Notes: generated from the letters alone by a model not told the origin. DNA of 39,458 nucleotides from Methylobacterium sp. (GCA_013823325.1 PNLY01000051.1:1-39458), one strand, 5' to 3'; positions 1 through 9,418 are shown, counted from the stretch's first letter. Made by a program: numbers and translations.

Positions 1-719
1 TGCTAGGGGAATATCGCCGCGATACTCGGGTGTTCGCCCGGTTGTCTGCTTTTCCTTGTGTCAGTTACGTTAGGTGTCCGGGTGATGTTGCAGAATTTAC
101 GTGTGAAGCGTGATTTGCTCGCCTGAGTTGTATCATGCGAGCGGTTTTGTCTAGTTCTCTCATATTTTGGTCCCATGGTGTGCTAGCTTTTTGTTTTACT
201 ATATCCATTTCGGTTTTATTTCGTAATATTCTTAAAGAAATATAGATTAAGAAATATTATTACGTCCTATTAGGAGATGGATATGATTGTAATGACGTCG
301 ATCTTGGGAGAGTGATTCTGGTTATGGCTGTATTTTCGACCTGCGCGGATACACAAAACGCTCTGCGATATTCAGGTCGAATGCGATTGATGGCGAGTGT
401 GGATGAGGGCGCTCCTAAACGCGCCGACCGCAGCAGTTCCCGGACAATGCGATAGCTATCGGGCGCTCGGATGCGGATTGCGCGAAGTATCGCTGCGAGA
501 TTTCGTACAAGGATTCGGCAGCCGGAGAAGATGGGGGCATCGAATGCTCCGACTGCGTTGAAGCCGACGGCGTTTCTCCATCTTGCCATTGTAATGAAGG
601 ACCTCGGCGTGCGCGGGCGTGCGTCGGTATACTCCTGGGCGCATTCTTGCCGGCGTTTCGCTTCGCCGATGATCGCCTTGTTGCAGGGCTTCGGCCTCGC
701 CAGCCCGAGCAGAGCGCGA
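1..719. other. Region without a recognisable gene
   Basis: The first 300 bases are clearly AT-richer than the rest of the window, and the remainder rises gradually in GC. Open frames exist on both strands, but none gives a protein I recognise and none has a convincing ribosome binding site, so I call no gene. The only clear structure is an AT-rich inverted repeat at 222-264. The base composition change could mark an old insertion boundary or the promoter region of the signalling block that follows. That is inference. Confidence 0.5.
222..264. repeat. AT-rich imperfect inverted repeat
   Basis: The left arm CGTAATATTCTTAA (222-235) and the right arm TTAAGAAATATTATTACG (247-264) are near-complementary around an 11-base centre, with a few extra bases in the right arm. 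It could form a hairpin or act as an operator. It lies about 450 bases before the first plausible start codon, so a link to that gene is uncertain. No T-tract that would make it a convincing terminator was seen. Confidence 0.45.
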
Positions 720-2443
720 ATGGAGGTCCGGCGGCGGGAGCGGGAGGAAAAGCGGCTCCTGCACATGATCGAGGACATGCCGGCTGCGGTGACGACGGTC
801 GAGCCGGGCACGTTAAGGATCGGCTATGCCAACGAAGCCTCCAGGGCGTTGATGCGCAGGATCGAGCATCTGCTGCCGATCAAGGCCGACGGACTCGTCG
901 GCGCGTCCATCGAGGCGCTCTACAGGCAGCCGCAGCAGCCATGGCGGACCTTGGTCGAATCCGGCGCCCTGCCGCGCGCATCGAGATCGGGCCGGAAGTG
1001 CTCGACCTCAAGATATCGGCCATTCTTGGCGCCGACGGCTGCGATCTCGGGCAGATGGTGATCTGGGCCCTCGTTACCAAAGAGGTCGAGGCTGAGAAGC
1101 GCATTCGCCATCTCGCCCATTACGACATGCTGACGGGACTCCCCAATCGCATCTCCTTCCATGACGCCCTGATCAGCAGCCTTGTCGCTTCCGACGCACG
1201 AACCGGGCTGCTGCTTGTCGATCTCGACGGCTTCAAGAGCGTCAACGACACTCATGGCCACCACATGGGCGACATCCTGCTCGGCCAGGTCGCGGGTCGC
1301 CTGCGCGGGATCTGCGACGGACCCGGCATGACCGTCGGGCGGCTCGGCGGCGACGAGTTCGCGGTCCTCGTGCATGACGTCCCGGAGCCCGCCGCCGCCG
1401 CGATCGGCCAGCGGATCGTCGAGGCCCTGAGCGTGCCCTACGACCTGCGGGACGGCCGGAGCATCCAGCTTGGCGCCACGGTCGGCATCGCGCTGGCGCC
1501 GGTGCACGGCAATGCCGCCGATCTCCTGCTGACGCGGGCTGACATGGCCCTCTACGCAGCCAAGGCTGCTGGCAAGGGGCAGGTCCTCGTCTTCTCCTCG
1601 GCGATGGAGCTGCGCGTGCTGGAGCGCCTGCGGCTGGAGGCCGATCTGCGCTCTGCACTCGAGACGAAGGATGGACTGTTCGTCTTCTACCAGCCGATCG
1701 TCGACATCGAGACGGGCCGCGTGACGGCCCGTGAAGCGCTGGTGCGCTGGCACCACCCAGACAGGGGCTGGATCTCGCCGGCACAATTCGTCCCGATCGC
1801 GGAACAGAGGGGGCTGATCGAGCAGCTGAGCTTGTTCGTGCTGCAGAGCGCCTCCCGCGAAGCGGCCCGGTGGCCTGATGGCGCGCGCGTCGCTGTCAAC
1901 ATCTCCGCCAACCAGCTCGGCAAGGGCACGCTGGTTCCGACCATCCTCGCGGTCCTGGTCAGGTCCGGCCTTTCGCCTGACCGGCTGGAGGTCGAGCTGA
2001 CGGAGACTGCCCTGTTCGGTTCGGAAACGGGCTGCATCGACGATCTGCGGCGCCTGCGCGACATAGGGGTGCGGATCGCGCTGGACGATTTCGGGACCGG
2101 CTATTCCTCGCTGTCGTATCTGCAGATGTTCCGGTTCGACAAGGTCAAGATCGACGGCACCTTCATCAGGCACATCGCCACGCAGCCAGAGAGCGCCGCC
2201 GTGGTCAAGTTCGTCGCCGATCTCGGCCGGCGACTCGATATCACAACCGTCGTCGAGGGCGTCGAGACGTCAGAGCAGCTCGACTACATCCGCAAGGAAG
2301 GCTGCCGGGAGGCCCAGGGCTATCTTCTGGGCGCGCCGGCCCCGTGTGATGCGGACGCACCCGCGATCGAGCGCCTGCACCATGCGCACCGGCAGTCACT
2401 GCAAGTTCTCAATCGCAAGACAGCACTGAAGCGCCGAATTTGA
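720..2443 (+). pseudogene. PAS-GGDEF-EAL cyclic-di-GMP protein, frameshifted
   Basis: A cytoplasmic cyclic-di-GMP synthase/phosphodiesterase. A PAS-like N-terminus (MIEDMPAAV, then YANEASRAL) reads in one frame from ATG 720. Continuity with the later part (GPEVLDLKIS, then the VTKEVEAEKRIRHLAHYD linker) needs a switch to another frame near 972-982, in an alternating CG run. After the switch the GGDEF domain (DMLTGLPNR, LGGDEFAVL) and EAL domain (REALVRW, NISANQL, ELTE, DDFGTGYSS, KIDGTF, EGVET) are complete to the stop. Both active-site signatures are intact. No RxxD inhibitory site precedes GGDEF. Either one base is lost or two are gained, by mutation or by sequencing error. A downstream in-frame start could still yield the catalytic half. 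No ribosome binding site is obvious at 720, so the start is tentative. Confidence 0.7.
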
Positions 2444-2456
2444 TCGGAGAGGGAAG

Positions 2457-2798
2457 ATGTCGATCATCGATCTGCAAAGTCATGTCCTTCTCAAAAAGAG
2501 TAGGGATGTCGAAGCCTTTACGCAAGCCATCGCAAGGGTGAATTCCGAAATCAAATTCATGAAGAACATCATCGAGAAAGCGCAGATCCATGACGACGAC
2601 AAGATCGCCATCCTGTCGAACTTTATCCGCATCTTCGAATTGTCGTTCAAATCACTGGTGACGTATTACTCTGTCGCCTACAAGGATATTGCCGATCAAT
2701 TCACCGCCACGGGCGAGCCCCAGGCTGCCGATGGCAGCGAACAGCCCGGCGCCTCTCCACGCAGCGATGCGGTCGAAGGGGCGGACCATGGCAATTGA
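2457..2798 (+). CDS. Small protein of unknown function
   Basis: A 113-residue protein I do not recognise. The first 85 residues look helical, with alternating charged and hydrophobic residues (positions 10-75). The tail is rich in Gly, Ala, Ser and Glu and probably disordered. A good ribosome binding site (GGAGAGGGAAG) stands just before the ATG. It lies 13 bases after the GGDEF-EAL gene, and its end overlaps the start of the following chemoreceptor by 11 bases, so the three are likely cotranscribed and translationally coupled. Position suggests a partner in chemoreceptor or c-di-GMP signalling, but nothing in the sequence proves it. No signal peptide or membrane segment is visible. Confidence 0.7.
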   Translation: MSIIDLQSHVLLKKSRDVEAFTQAIARVNSEIKFMKNIIEKAQIHDDDKIAILSNFIRIFELSFKSLVTYYSVAYKDIADQFTATGEPQAADGSEQPGASPRSDAVEGADHGN

Positions 2799-3696
2799 CC
2801 TGCTGATCGGCCGCGGGCCGACCGGAGCCGGAGAGGCGGCTGCGATCCGTCGCACGCAGGCGGTCATCGAATTCGACACTGCCGGCACGATCATCGAGGC
2901 CAACGAGATATTTCTGCGGACGGTCGGTTACGCGCGCGAAGAGGTGGTCGGCAAGCATCACCGGATCTTCGTCGAGCCTGAGATTGCGGCCTCGGCGGAT
3001 TATGGCCGGTTCTGGACCCAGCTGGCCGGAGGCGAGGCGGTCGAGGCGCAGCGCGGCGGCGCCATCGTCGGCGAGGCGGTGAGCGCGATGGAACGCATCG
3101 AGACGGCCTCGCGCGACATCGCGGAGATCGTCACCGTGATCGATGCCATCGCGTTCCAGACCAACCTGCTCGCGCTCAACGCCGCCGTCGAGGCGGCGCG
3201 GGCGGGCGATGCCGGCAAAGGATTCGCCGTCGTCGCCTCGGAGGTGCGGGCGCTGGCGCAGCGCTCGAGCGATTCGGCGAACGACATCAAGAAGCTGATC
3301 TCGAACTCGACCCTGGAGGTATCGAGCGGCGTCAAGCTGGTGAAGGACACCGGCGCCGCGTTGTCGGACATCGTCGATGCGTCAAAGCTGGTCGCCGAGG
3401 TGTTGGCCGATATCTCCGAGGCTGCGCGCGAACAGGCCAACGGCATCGACGAGGTCGCCAAGGTGGTGGCGCATATGGACGACATCACACAGCAGAACGC
3501 GTCGATGGCGGTGCAGAGCGCGAGCGCCTCGCAGGCGCTTGAACGCGCGACGCAGACCTTGCGCGAGATGGTCGCGGCTTATCGGACGGATGGCGAGGCG
3601 GGGGCGGACCTGCCACGGCGCGTCGTCGGCGAGTTGCCGGGGAGTGCCCCTCATCTCGCGCCAGCCGCATCGTCCGTCAGGCGCGCCGGCGCCTGA
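2788..3696 (+). CDS. Soluble PAS-chemoreceptor, internally shortened
   Basis: A 302-residue cytoplasmic methyl-accepting chemotaxis protein that would signal through CheA/CheW. Residues 22-80 form the first half of a PAS domain ([40 protein letters not shown]). The second half is missing: at about residue 83 the sequence passes in frame into a receptor signalling helix. The kinase-control hairpin tip is at residues 120-140 ([19 protein letters not shown]) and is canonical. The start at 2788 is preferred because AAGGGG lies just upstream and the overlap with the previous gene is only 11 bases; the open frame extends upstream to 2689. No membrane segment is seen. Related receptors usually carry a full PAS, so an in-frame deletion seems likely. 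Without the back half of PAS, sensing may be lost. Confidence 0.8.
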   Translation: MAIDLLIGRGPTGAGEAAAIRRTQAVIEFDTAGTIIEANEIFLRTVGYAREEVVGKHHRIFVEPEIAASADYGRFWTQLAGGEAVEAQRGGAIVGEAVSAMERIETASRDIAEIVTVIDAIAFQTNLLALNAAVEAARAGDAGKGFAVVASEVRALAQRSSDSANDIKKLISNSTLEVSSGVKLVKDTGAALSDIVDASKLVAEVLADISEAAREQANGIDEVAKVVAHMDDITQQNASMAVQSASASQALERATQTLREMVAAYRTDGEAGADLPRRVVGELPGSAPHLAPAASSVRRAGA

Positions 3697-3859
3697 CCTT
3701 GGCTCATGCGGACGCCGGAACGGGCATCGACCCTGCATCCTCGGTCAGGCGGCCTTGCCTGCCCGCTGCTGGTGGTCGGTCTTCTTGTCAAAGCATCGGG
3801 CTGGCCCAGGACGCAGGTTGCGCTCTTCGGTCCTGCGCCCCCGTTTCAGAGTGCGCGTG

Positions 3860-5416
3860 ATGGAGCAGACCATTGTTCGCCATGAGATGAGCTGGCACGT
3901 CCGCCTGCTCCTGCGCTACGACGCCTGGGTCACCCGATCGCTCCGTCTCCCGCATCTGACGGGCCCCACCGCCGGCGCGCTGCGCCGGGCGCAAGCCGCC
4001 CGCTATCTCCAGACCCTACCGCCGATCCTCGTTTCGGCCATGCTGTCTGCGGTCACCATCGCCGTCGTCGCGCTCTATTACGGCTGGCGGCTTTTCCCGC
4101 TGGCCTGGGCCTCCTGGGTGACCGTCACCGCCTGGGCGGGCATCGCGCGGATCAGGCGGGTCCGGGAGCGACGCAGGACCGATGCGCCGTCGCAGCGGTT
4201 CGTCGCCCGGATTATCCTGGACACTGCGATCGTCGCGATGCCGTGGGCGGTGCTGCCGATCGTCGTCCATCCGAGCGTCGCGCCGGAGATGGAGGTGATC
4301 ATCGCGACCATGCTGGCCGGGCTGGCCTGCGCCGGCGTCTTCATCATGGCGATCATTCCCTCGGCCGGGGCGCTGTTCCTCGCGATGCTGATGATCGGAC
4401 GCATCGTCCAGCTCGGCTTCATGCCGCTCGATCACGCCGTCCCCAATCTGGTGCAGCAAGCGATGTACGGCGTGGCGCTGGTGCTGGCGTTGCGGACCAT
4501 GGCGCTCCTCTTCATCGAGCATGTCCAGGCTTCCGCCGTGGTCACCTCCCTTGGCGAGGAGGCGCAGGAGCGCGCGAGCCATGAGGCGCAGCGGCGCACG
4601 CAGATGCAGCACCTGCCCGGCGACTTCAAGGAGACCGTCAGCCGGCCCTTGCAGCAGATGTCCCAGGCCGTCGACCAGATGAACGGCGCGGCCACCGAAC
4701 TGTCGGAGATCTCGACGACCTCCCGCCTGGGATTGGAAGAGCTGCTCGCGACCGTCGCGGAGACGAAGGGGGGCATGCGGCTGGTCGAAGCCGAATCCCT
4801 CAGGCTGTCCGAGAGCATCGCCATGGTCCTCGACGCCGCGCGCGAGACCACTGCCCTCGTTCAGGCCGCCGCGGCCGAGGTCGCGTCCTCGATAGCCGTC
4901 AAGGAGCAGCTCGGCTCTGCCGTCCGCGACATCGAAAGGATCGCAGACCTGATCAGCGACATCGCCAGGCAGACCAACCTGCTCGCCCTCAACGCCACGA
5001 TCGAGGCAGCGCGTGCGGGGCCGGAAGGCAAGGGCTTCGTCGTGGTCGCGCGGGAAGTGAAGCTTCTGGCTTCACGGACGGAGGCGGCGACGGAGGAGAT
5101 CTGCAACCGGATCAAGGTCGTGCGATCTGCCGCGGAGGATTCCCTCTCGGCGAACGCGATCGTGACCGTCAGCAACGGCATCATCGTCGCAGCCGATCTG
5201 CAGGCGAACGGCGTGGCCTCGATCGTCGAGGCGGTGACGCAAGGGGTTGCGGCGGCCGAACGCGCCGCGCTGACCATCGAGGAGGTCGCCTCCCGGACGG
5301 CGCAGACCTTGAGCCAGGGCGCCCAAGTCTCCGAGGCCGCGGGCCATGTCGATCGCTCGACGCGCGATCTTGCCGGCGTCGTCGAGACGTTCACCGCCGG
5401 CATCGTCGCCCTGTGA
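3860..5416 (+). CDS. Polytopic membrane methyl-accepting chemotaxis protein
   Basis: About 518 residues from ATG 3860; an in-frame GTG sits nine bases earlier. The N-terminal half has about six predicted membrane segments (near residues 54-72, 76-97, 117-136, 145-165, 166-187 and 198-218), with almost no periplasmic domain. The sensor therefore probably detects something in or near the membrane. From about residue 225 follow a coiled coil and a signalling domain with the hairpin tip [20 protein letters not shown] (residues 368-387). There is no typical HAMP domain. The open frame runs further upstream to 3377, but there it overlaps the preceding chemoreceptor gene and looks non-coding. The start is uncertain because no strong ribosome binding site is visible. 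Ligand unknown. Confidence 0.8.
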   Translation: MEQTIVRHEMSWHVRLLLRYDAWVTRSLRLPHLTGPTAGALRRAQAARYLQTLPPILVSAMLSAVTIAVVALYYGWRLFPLAWASWVTVTAWAGIARIRRVRERRRTDAPSQRFVARIILDTAIVAMPWAVLPIVVHPSVAPEMEVIIATMLAGLACAGVFIMAIIPSAGALFLAMLMIGRIVQLGFMPLDHAVPNLVQQAMYGVALVLALRTMALLFIEHVQASAVVTSLGEEAQERASHEAQRRTQMQHLPGDFKETVSRPLQQMSQAVDQMNGAATELSEISTTSRLGLEELLATVAETKGGMRLVEAESLRLSESIAMVLDAARETTALVQAAAAEVASSIAVKEQLGSAVRDIERIADLISDIARQTNLLALNATIEAARAGPEGKGFVVVAREVKLLASRTEAATEEICNRIKVVRSAAEDSLSANAIVTVSNGIIVAADLQANGVASIVEAVTQGVAAAERAALTIEEVASRTAQTLSQGAQVSEAAGHVDRSTRDLAGVVETFTAGIVAL

Positions 5417-5447
5417 CGGGACGGGTGGGGCGGACTGCCTCTGCCCT

Positions 5448-5766
5448 TCAGCTCGGCCGCGCGCCCCAGAAGAGGGGGATACCACGCGGCCAGGTCGGTG
5501 ATGCTGGTACGCCAGGCGCTCTGGGTCTTCCACTGGCCGAGGGGGATGAAGGGCACGTCCTGCCAGGCCTGGTCCTGGATCGCCCGGCAGATGCGCTGGC
5601 GCTCGGCGAGGTCGGGTGCCTCGAACCAGGCGTCGCGCAGCCGCTCGATCTCGGGCGAGGTCAGCCAGCCGCCCGCCGCCTTGCCGTCGCCGCGCAGGCT
5701 GATACTCACCGCCGGATTGACGAGGTCGTTGCCGGACCAGGTGCCGACGAAGGCGCTCCAGCCGCC
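5448..5766 (-). pseudogene. 3' remnant of a peptide-type ABC solute-binding protein gene
   Basis: Only the last 100 or so codons of a family 5 (DppA/OppA type) periplasmic binding protein remain. Recognisable pieces are GWSAFVGTWSGND, then LVNPAV, the helix SPEIERLRDAWFEAPDL, and VPFIPLGQWKTQSAWR. Near the end the reading frame changes at a run of five G (plus strand, near 5476-5480). Skipping one base restores a normal ending, PLFWGARPS followed by TGA at 5448-5450. At its 5' side the homology stops abruptly at about 5766, where the SnoaL-like gene of the same strand begins in a different frame. So this is a deletion scar plus a frameshift. It cannot encode a working transporter component. 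Confidence 0.75.
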
Positions 5767-6182
5767 GCCAACCGCGCCTCGCCGCTGTCGTTCCAGACCT
5801 CCTGACGCCGGATCAGGCCGCCGGCGATCTCGCAGCGGTCGACGAAGCGGATGCCGGAGAAGGCGCTGCCATCGGGCCACTGGCCGTAGAGGCTGCCGAG
5901 GACGTAGACGACCACGGTGCCGTCCCCGCCCTCGCAGAGATCGCAGCGCTCGATGTGCTTGGCGATGCTGCGATAGCGGCCGGACGAGCCCTTGACGATG
6001 GCGGCAAGATCGCTGCGCCTCGCACCGCCGGGGAAGACGAATTCGGCATCCTCGCTGACGAAGCCGCGGGCGGCGTCGAGATCGCGCCGCTCCATCGCCG
6101 CGAGATAGCGGAGCGCCAGGGCTCTCGGCCCGTCATGGCGCTCGGCCGCCAGAGCAGGGGAGAGGACCGCCTCAGAGCTCAT
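5706..6182 (-). CDS. SnoaL/NTF2-like protein with a disrupted 3' end
   Basis: About 158 residues as read. Residues 18-135 look like a small NTF2/SnoaL fold: helical start (ALALRYLAAMERRDL), FVSEDAEFVFPGG, then strands around VVVYVLGSLYG and IRFVDRCEIAGGLIRRQEVW. Such proteins are isomerases, cyclases, hydrolases or non-enzymatic binding proteins, so function is not deducible. The ATG overlaps the end of tctA by 11 bases, implying translational coupling at the end of the transporter operon. The final 20 residues (from about residue 138) read through the junction into the solute-binding-protein remnant in a foreign frame, so the native C-terminus is probably replaced. The fold core seems complete, so the protein may still work. 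Confidence 0.6.
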   Translation of the reverse strand: MSSEAVLSPALAAERHDGPRALALRYLAAMERRDLDAARGFVSEDAEFVFPGGARRSDLAAIVKGSSGRYRSIAKHIERCDLCEGGDGTVVVYVLGSLYGQWPDGSAFSGIRFVDRCEIAGGLIRRQEVWNDSGEARLAAAGAPSSAPGPATTSSIRR

Positions 6183-7671
6183 TGACCGCCCGCGCCACCA
6201 TCAGCTTCTGGCGGACCTTCGAGAACATCGGCAGCACGATCAGCAGCAGGCCGAAGCCCAGGATGGTCAGGGCGATCGGCCGGCCCATCAGATAGTCGAG
6301 CGGATCGCGCGCCAGCATCATGGTCTGGCGCAGGTTGAACTCGATCGGCCCGCCGAGCACGAAGGCGAGGATCAGCGGCGCCGTATCGAAGCGCAGCTTG
6401 CGCAGGCCGTAGCCGAGCACGCCGAACAGCAGCAGGAGCAGGACCTCGACCGGATTGTTGTTGAGCGAATAGGCCCCGATGATCATGAACAGGATCAGCG
6501 CGGCGTAGAGCGCGCGATAGGGCACCTTCAGCAGCTGCACCCAGATCCCGATCAGCGGCAGGTTGAGCGCCACCAGCATGACGTTGCCGACATACATCGA
6601 GGCGACCACGCCCCAGAAGATCTCCGGCCGCTCCTGGATCATCAGCGGGCCGGGCGTGACATTGTGGACGATCAGGGCTCCGAGCAGCAGGGCGGTGACG
6701 GGATTGCCCGGCAGGCCGAGCGCCAGCAGCGGGATGAAGGAACCGGCCGCCCCGGCATTATTGGCGGCTTCCGGCCCGGCGACGCCCTCGACGGCGCCGT
6801 TGCCGAACTCCTCGGGATGCTTGGTGAACTTCTTCTCGACGCCATAGGAGATGAAGGAGGCGAGCGTCGCCCCGCCGCCGGGCAGCAGGCCGATCAGGAA
6901 GCCGAGCACCGAGCCGCGGGCGATCGGCATGGCCGAGCGCTTCCAGTCTTCCTTGGTCGGCATCAGGCTGCCGACGGGCACGGCCTGCATGGAGCGGGTG
7001 CGGAACTTCTCGACGTTCTCGAGGACCTCGCCGAGGCCGAAGATGCCCATGGCGACCACGACGACGCCGAAACCATCGGTCAGCTCGGGGATGCCGAAGG
7101 TGAAGCGCGGCTGGCCGGTGATGACGTCCTGCCCGACCATGGCGAGCAGCAGGCCGGCGACGATCATGATCAGTGATTTGACGACATTGCCCTTGGCCAG
7201 GACCAGGATGACAATGAAGCCGAGCAGCAGCAGCGACAGGTTCTCGGCCGGCCCGAAGCGGATGGCGAACTCGACCAGCGGCATGCTGATCAGGCCGATG
7301 GCGAGCGCGCCGACCGTGCCGGCGACGAAGGAGCCGATCGCGGCGATGGCGATGGCGCTGCCGGCGCGGCCCTGCTGCGCCATCTTGTAGCCGTCGAGGC
7401 AGGTGACGACGCTCTGGGCCTCGCCGGGAATCTTGACGAGGATGGCGGTGGTCGAGCCGCCATAGCTGGCGCCATAATAGATGCCGGCGATCATGATGAT
7501 CGCCGAGACCGGGTCGAGCCCGATGGTCAGCGGCAGCAGCATCGCGATCGCCGCCGTCGGCCCAAGCCCGGGCAGGACGCCGATCAGCGTGCCGATCAGC
7601 GCGCCGCCGAAGCAGAAGACCAGGTTCATCGGCTTCAGGGCGACGATGAACCCTCCGAGCAAGCCTTCCAT
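6172..7671 (-). CDS. tctA: Tripartite tricarboxylate transporter large membrane subunit
   Basis: A 499-residue inner-membrane protein with about 10-12 hydrophobic segments, the usual size for TctA. It is the translocating subunit of a TTT-family secondary carrier that takes up carboxylates with the help of a periplasmic binding protein. Family features include the glycine/proline-rich N-terminal loop IGVLPGLGPTAAIAMLLPLT, the YYGASYGGSTTAILVKIPGE stretch near residues 66-86, and a second related loop, GLLPGGGATLASFISYG. The start overlaps the tctB stop by one base (TGATG). Gene order is tctC-tctB-tctA-SnoaL in transcription, the classical arrangement. The cargo is unknown; known TTT cargoes include citrate and other di- or tricarboxylates and aromatic acids. 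Confidence 0.93.
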   Translation of the reverse strand: MEGLLGGFIVALKPMNLVFCFGGALIGTLIGVLPGLGPTAAIAMLLPLTIGLDPVSAIIMIAGIYYGASYGGSTTAILVKIPGEAQSVVTCLDGYKMAQQGRAGSAIAIAAIGSFVAGTVGALAIGLISMPLVEFAIRFGPAENLSLLLLGFIVILVLAKGNVVKSLIMIVAGLLLAMVGQDVITGQPRFTFGIPELTDGFGVVVVAMGIFGLGEVLENVEKFRTRSMQAVPVGSLMPTKEDWKRSAMPIARGSVLGFLIGLLPGGGATLASFISYGVEKKFTKHPEEFGNGAVEGVAGPEAANNAGAAGSFIPLLALGLPGNPVTALLLGALIVHNVTPGPLMIQERPEIFWGVVASMYVGNVMLVALNLPLIGIWVQLLKVPYRALYAALILFMIIGAYSLNNNPVEVLLLLLFGVLGYGLRKLRFDTAPLILAFVLGGPIEFNLRQTMMLARDPLDYLMGRPIALTILGFGLLLIVLPMFSKVRQKLMVARAVNEL

Positions 7672-8156
7672 CAGTAACCCCAGAGCGAGCCGGCCGGCAT
7701 GTTGACCGAGAGCGCGACGACGAAGAGCAGATAGGCGGCGAGGGCGGTCAGCACGGCCCGCACGAGGGCTTTCGCCGAGACCAGCTTCTCCTCGCCGATG
7801 GCGTAGAGGCCGTACATCAGCGCGGTGCCGGCGGTGATGAAGCCGAGCCAGGTCAGCAGCAGCGCAAAGGCGCCGATCATCAGCACGACGAGTGTGACCA
7901 TGGCTGCGCCATGCAGGCCGCCATCCTCCTCATCGGCGTCGGCCTCATCCGGGCCCGGCTTGACGAACAAGGCGAGGCTCAATCCGGTCATCGCCAGGGA
8001 GAGCAGCAGCGGCACCGCGCCGGGGCCGAGCAGCCGGCTCGTGCCGAGCGGCAACTGCAGCGAGGCAAAGGTGCCGATCAGGCCGCAGATGATGCCGACG
8101 ACCGCGCCGAGGCGCGGCCGCAGTGCCTCGGCCAGGCTGCTCGTCTTTCCGGTCAC
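7671..8156 (-). CDS. tctB: Tripartite tricarboxylate transporter small membrane subunit
   Basis: A 161-residue membrane protein with about four hydrophobic segments (GAVVGIICGLIGTFASL, then the GPGAVPLLLSLAMTGLSL region, the AAMVTLVVLMIGAFALLL region, and a final segment near the C-terminus). Size and position between tctC and tctA match TctB, which is poorly conserved in sequence. The start chosen is GTG at 8156, which overlaps the tctC stop as GTGA. The open frame continues upstream through tctC, but that part is antisense-like noise rich in Arg and Gly. Residues near 70-80 form an acidic loop (DEADADEEDGG), probably cytoplasmic or periplasmic between membrane segments. Confidence 0.88.
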   Translation of the reverse strand: MTGKTSSLAEALRPRLGAVVGIICGLIGTFASLQLPLGTSRLLGPGAVPLLLSLAMTGLSLALFVKPGPDEADADEEDGGLHGAAMVTLVVLMIGAFALLLTWLGFITAGTALMYGLYAIGEEKLVSAKALVRAVLTALAAYLLFVVALSVNMPAGSLWGY

Positions 8157-9136
8157 TTGGCGAGGCCGAGCTTGATGAGAAGCGGCTTCATCATCGCGCT
8201 TTCCTCGGCGATCTCGCGGCCGAAGACATCGGGGCCGGCGAACTCGACCTCGGTCATCGTGCTCTGCGCGAAGGCGACGACGGCCGGGCCGGTGGCGGCC
8301 TTCTCGATCGCGGTTGCGAGCTGCTGCACCACGGCGTCGGGTGTCGCCTTCGGCGCCCAGATGCCGACCAGCGGCGAGAGGGCGAGGTCGACGCCGGATT
8401 CGGCGAAGGTCGGCACATCCGGCAGGATCTTGGCGCGCGTCTTGCCGAACTGGGCGATCGCGACCATGCGTCCGCCCTTGGCCTGCGGCACGATCGACTG
8501 GGCAAAGCCCAATGCGAGGTCGATGGTGCCGCCGACGGTCGCCGCCACCGCGGGCGTCGCACCGGGGAAGGGCACATGGGTCAGCTTGATGTCGGCGGCC
8601 AGTGCGAAAGCCTCGCCGGAGAGATGCGTGCCGCCGCCGGCGCCGGCGCTGCCGAAGGTGACCTTCTCCGGATTGGCCTTGGCGTAGGCGACGAGGCTCT
8701 TCACGTCGTTGAAGGGCGCGCCGATGCGGGCACCCATGACATTGGGGCCGAGCCCGACGCGAGCGACCGGCCGCAGGTCCGAGACCGCATAGGGCAGCTG
8801 GTTCTGGTGCGGCGCGACCGAGAGCGGCGCCGAGGTCGAGAACAGCAAGGTATGGCCGTCGGGCTTGGCCGATTTGGCGACGTAGTTCGCGCCGATCGTG
8901 CCGCCTGCGCCGGGGCGGGTCTCGACCAGCATGGTCTTGCCGAGGATCTTCTCCATCTCGCTGCCGAAGGCGCGGGCGAACTGGTCGGTCGAGCCCGGCG
9001 CATAGGGGACGACGAAGGTGATCGGCTGCGTCGGAAAGGCGAAGGCTGCCCGGCTGGTCAGGCCGAGCCCCGCCGTCGCGGCCAGCCCGCCGAGGAGGGC
9101 GCGCCTCCCGATCCCCGCATCGTCCATCCCGCTCAT
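8153..9136 (-). CDS. tctC: TTT-family periplasmic solute-binding protein
   Basis: A 327-residue binding protein of the Bug/TctC family. The N-terminus has an RR pair followed by a hydrophobic stretch (GRRALLGGLAATAGLGL) and an AFA-type cleavage region near residue 33, which suggests Tat export. The mature part begins with the family signature QPITFVVPYAPGS, followed by RPGAGGTIGANYVAKSKPDG-like and STSAPLSVAP segments. Start 9136 is chosen because GAGGGAAG precedes it at proper distance; an alternative ATG lies nine bases later. The gene leads the operon tctC-tctB-tctA-SnoaL. The upstream region carries two TGTCAACA boxes. Bug proteins bind varied carboxylates, amides and aromatic acids, so the ligand cannot be assigned. 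Confidence 0.92.
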   Translation of the reverse strand: MSGMDDAGIGRRALLGGLAATAGLGLTSRAAFAFPTQPITFVVPYAPGSTDQFARAFGSEMEKILGKTMLVETRPGAGGTIGANYVAKSAKPDGHTLLFSTSAPLSVAPHQNQLPYAVSDLRPVARVGLGPNVMGARIGAPFNDVKSLVAYAKANPEKVTFGSAGAGGGTHLSGEAFALAADIKLTHVPFPGATPAVAATVGGTIDLALGFAQSIVPQAKGGRMVAIAQFGKTRAKILPDVPTFAESGVDLALSPLVGIWAPKATPDAVVQQLATAIEKAATGPAVVAFAQSTMTEVEFAGPDVFGREIAEESAMMKPLLIKLGLAK

Positions 9137-9229
9137 CGTTCGTCTTCCCTCGTTCCGGCCTGATCGGTGCATGGCGGGCAAGGTACCCCGCCAGGCGCGA
9201 TGCTTGAGCCTTTGCTGTATGCAAGAAAA

Positions 9230-9237
9230 TGTCAACA
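9230..9237. promoter_or_regulatory. Putative GntR operator TGTCAACA, copy 1
   Basis: TGTCAACA is a short dyad with a GT-CA-AC core, the kind of GT..AC core known for FadR-type GntR regulators. The 12-mer ATGTCAACACTT at 9229-9240 recurs exactly, inverted, at 16119-16130 before the aconitase-like gene. It lies 94 bases before the tctC start. Read on the minus strand it contains TTGACA, so it could also overlap a -35 box. Confidence 0.5.
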
Positions 9238-9410
9238 CTTCTTGAGAGGCAGGCTGGCGTATATTTCGGCATATGTCTCCAAACACAGCCGGCCGAGCGG
9301 TCGGATGCGATCGACGCAGGGATTGGAGCTGACGCGCGCCTACCACTTGCCGAGGCCCGTGCCGTCTTTAGATCATCCTGCTGGAGATGGAACGGAGAGG
9401 GGAGCGCTAG

Positions 9411-9418
9411 TGTCAACA
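9411..9418. promoter_or_regulatory. Putative GntR operator TGTCAACA, copy 2
   Basis: The 11-mer GTGTCAACAGT (9410-9420) is identical to 15982-15992 in front of the gntR gene. It stands 115 bases before the chosen flavin reductase start, suited to controlling the rightward operon. Confidence 0.5.

Noticed and set aside
260..811. Open frame of 183 codons on the minus strand
   Set aside because: No family similarity, no good ribosome binding site, and it overlaps the PAS-encoding start of the GGDEF-EAL gene.
920..2173. Long minus-strand open frame of 417 codons
   Set aside because: It is antisense to the GGDEF-EAL gene, whose motifs are unmistakable; composition is Arg/Asp/Gln-rich noise.
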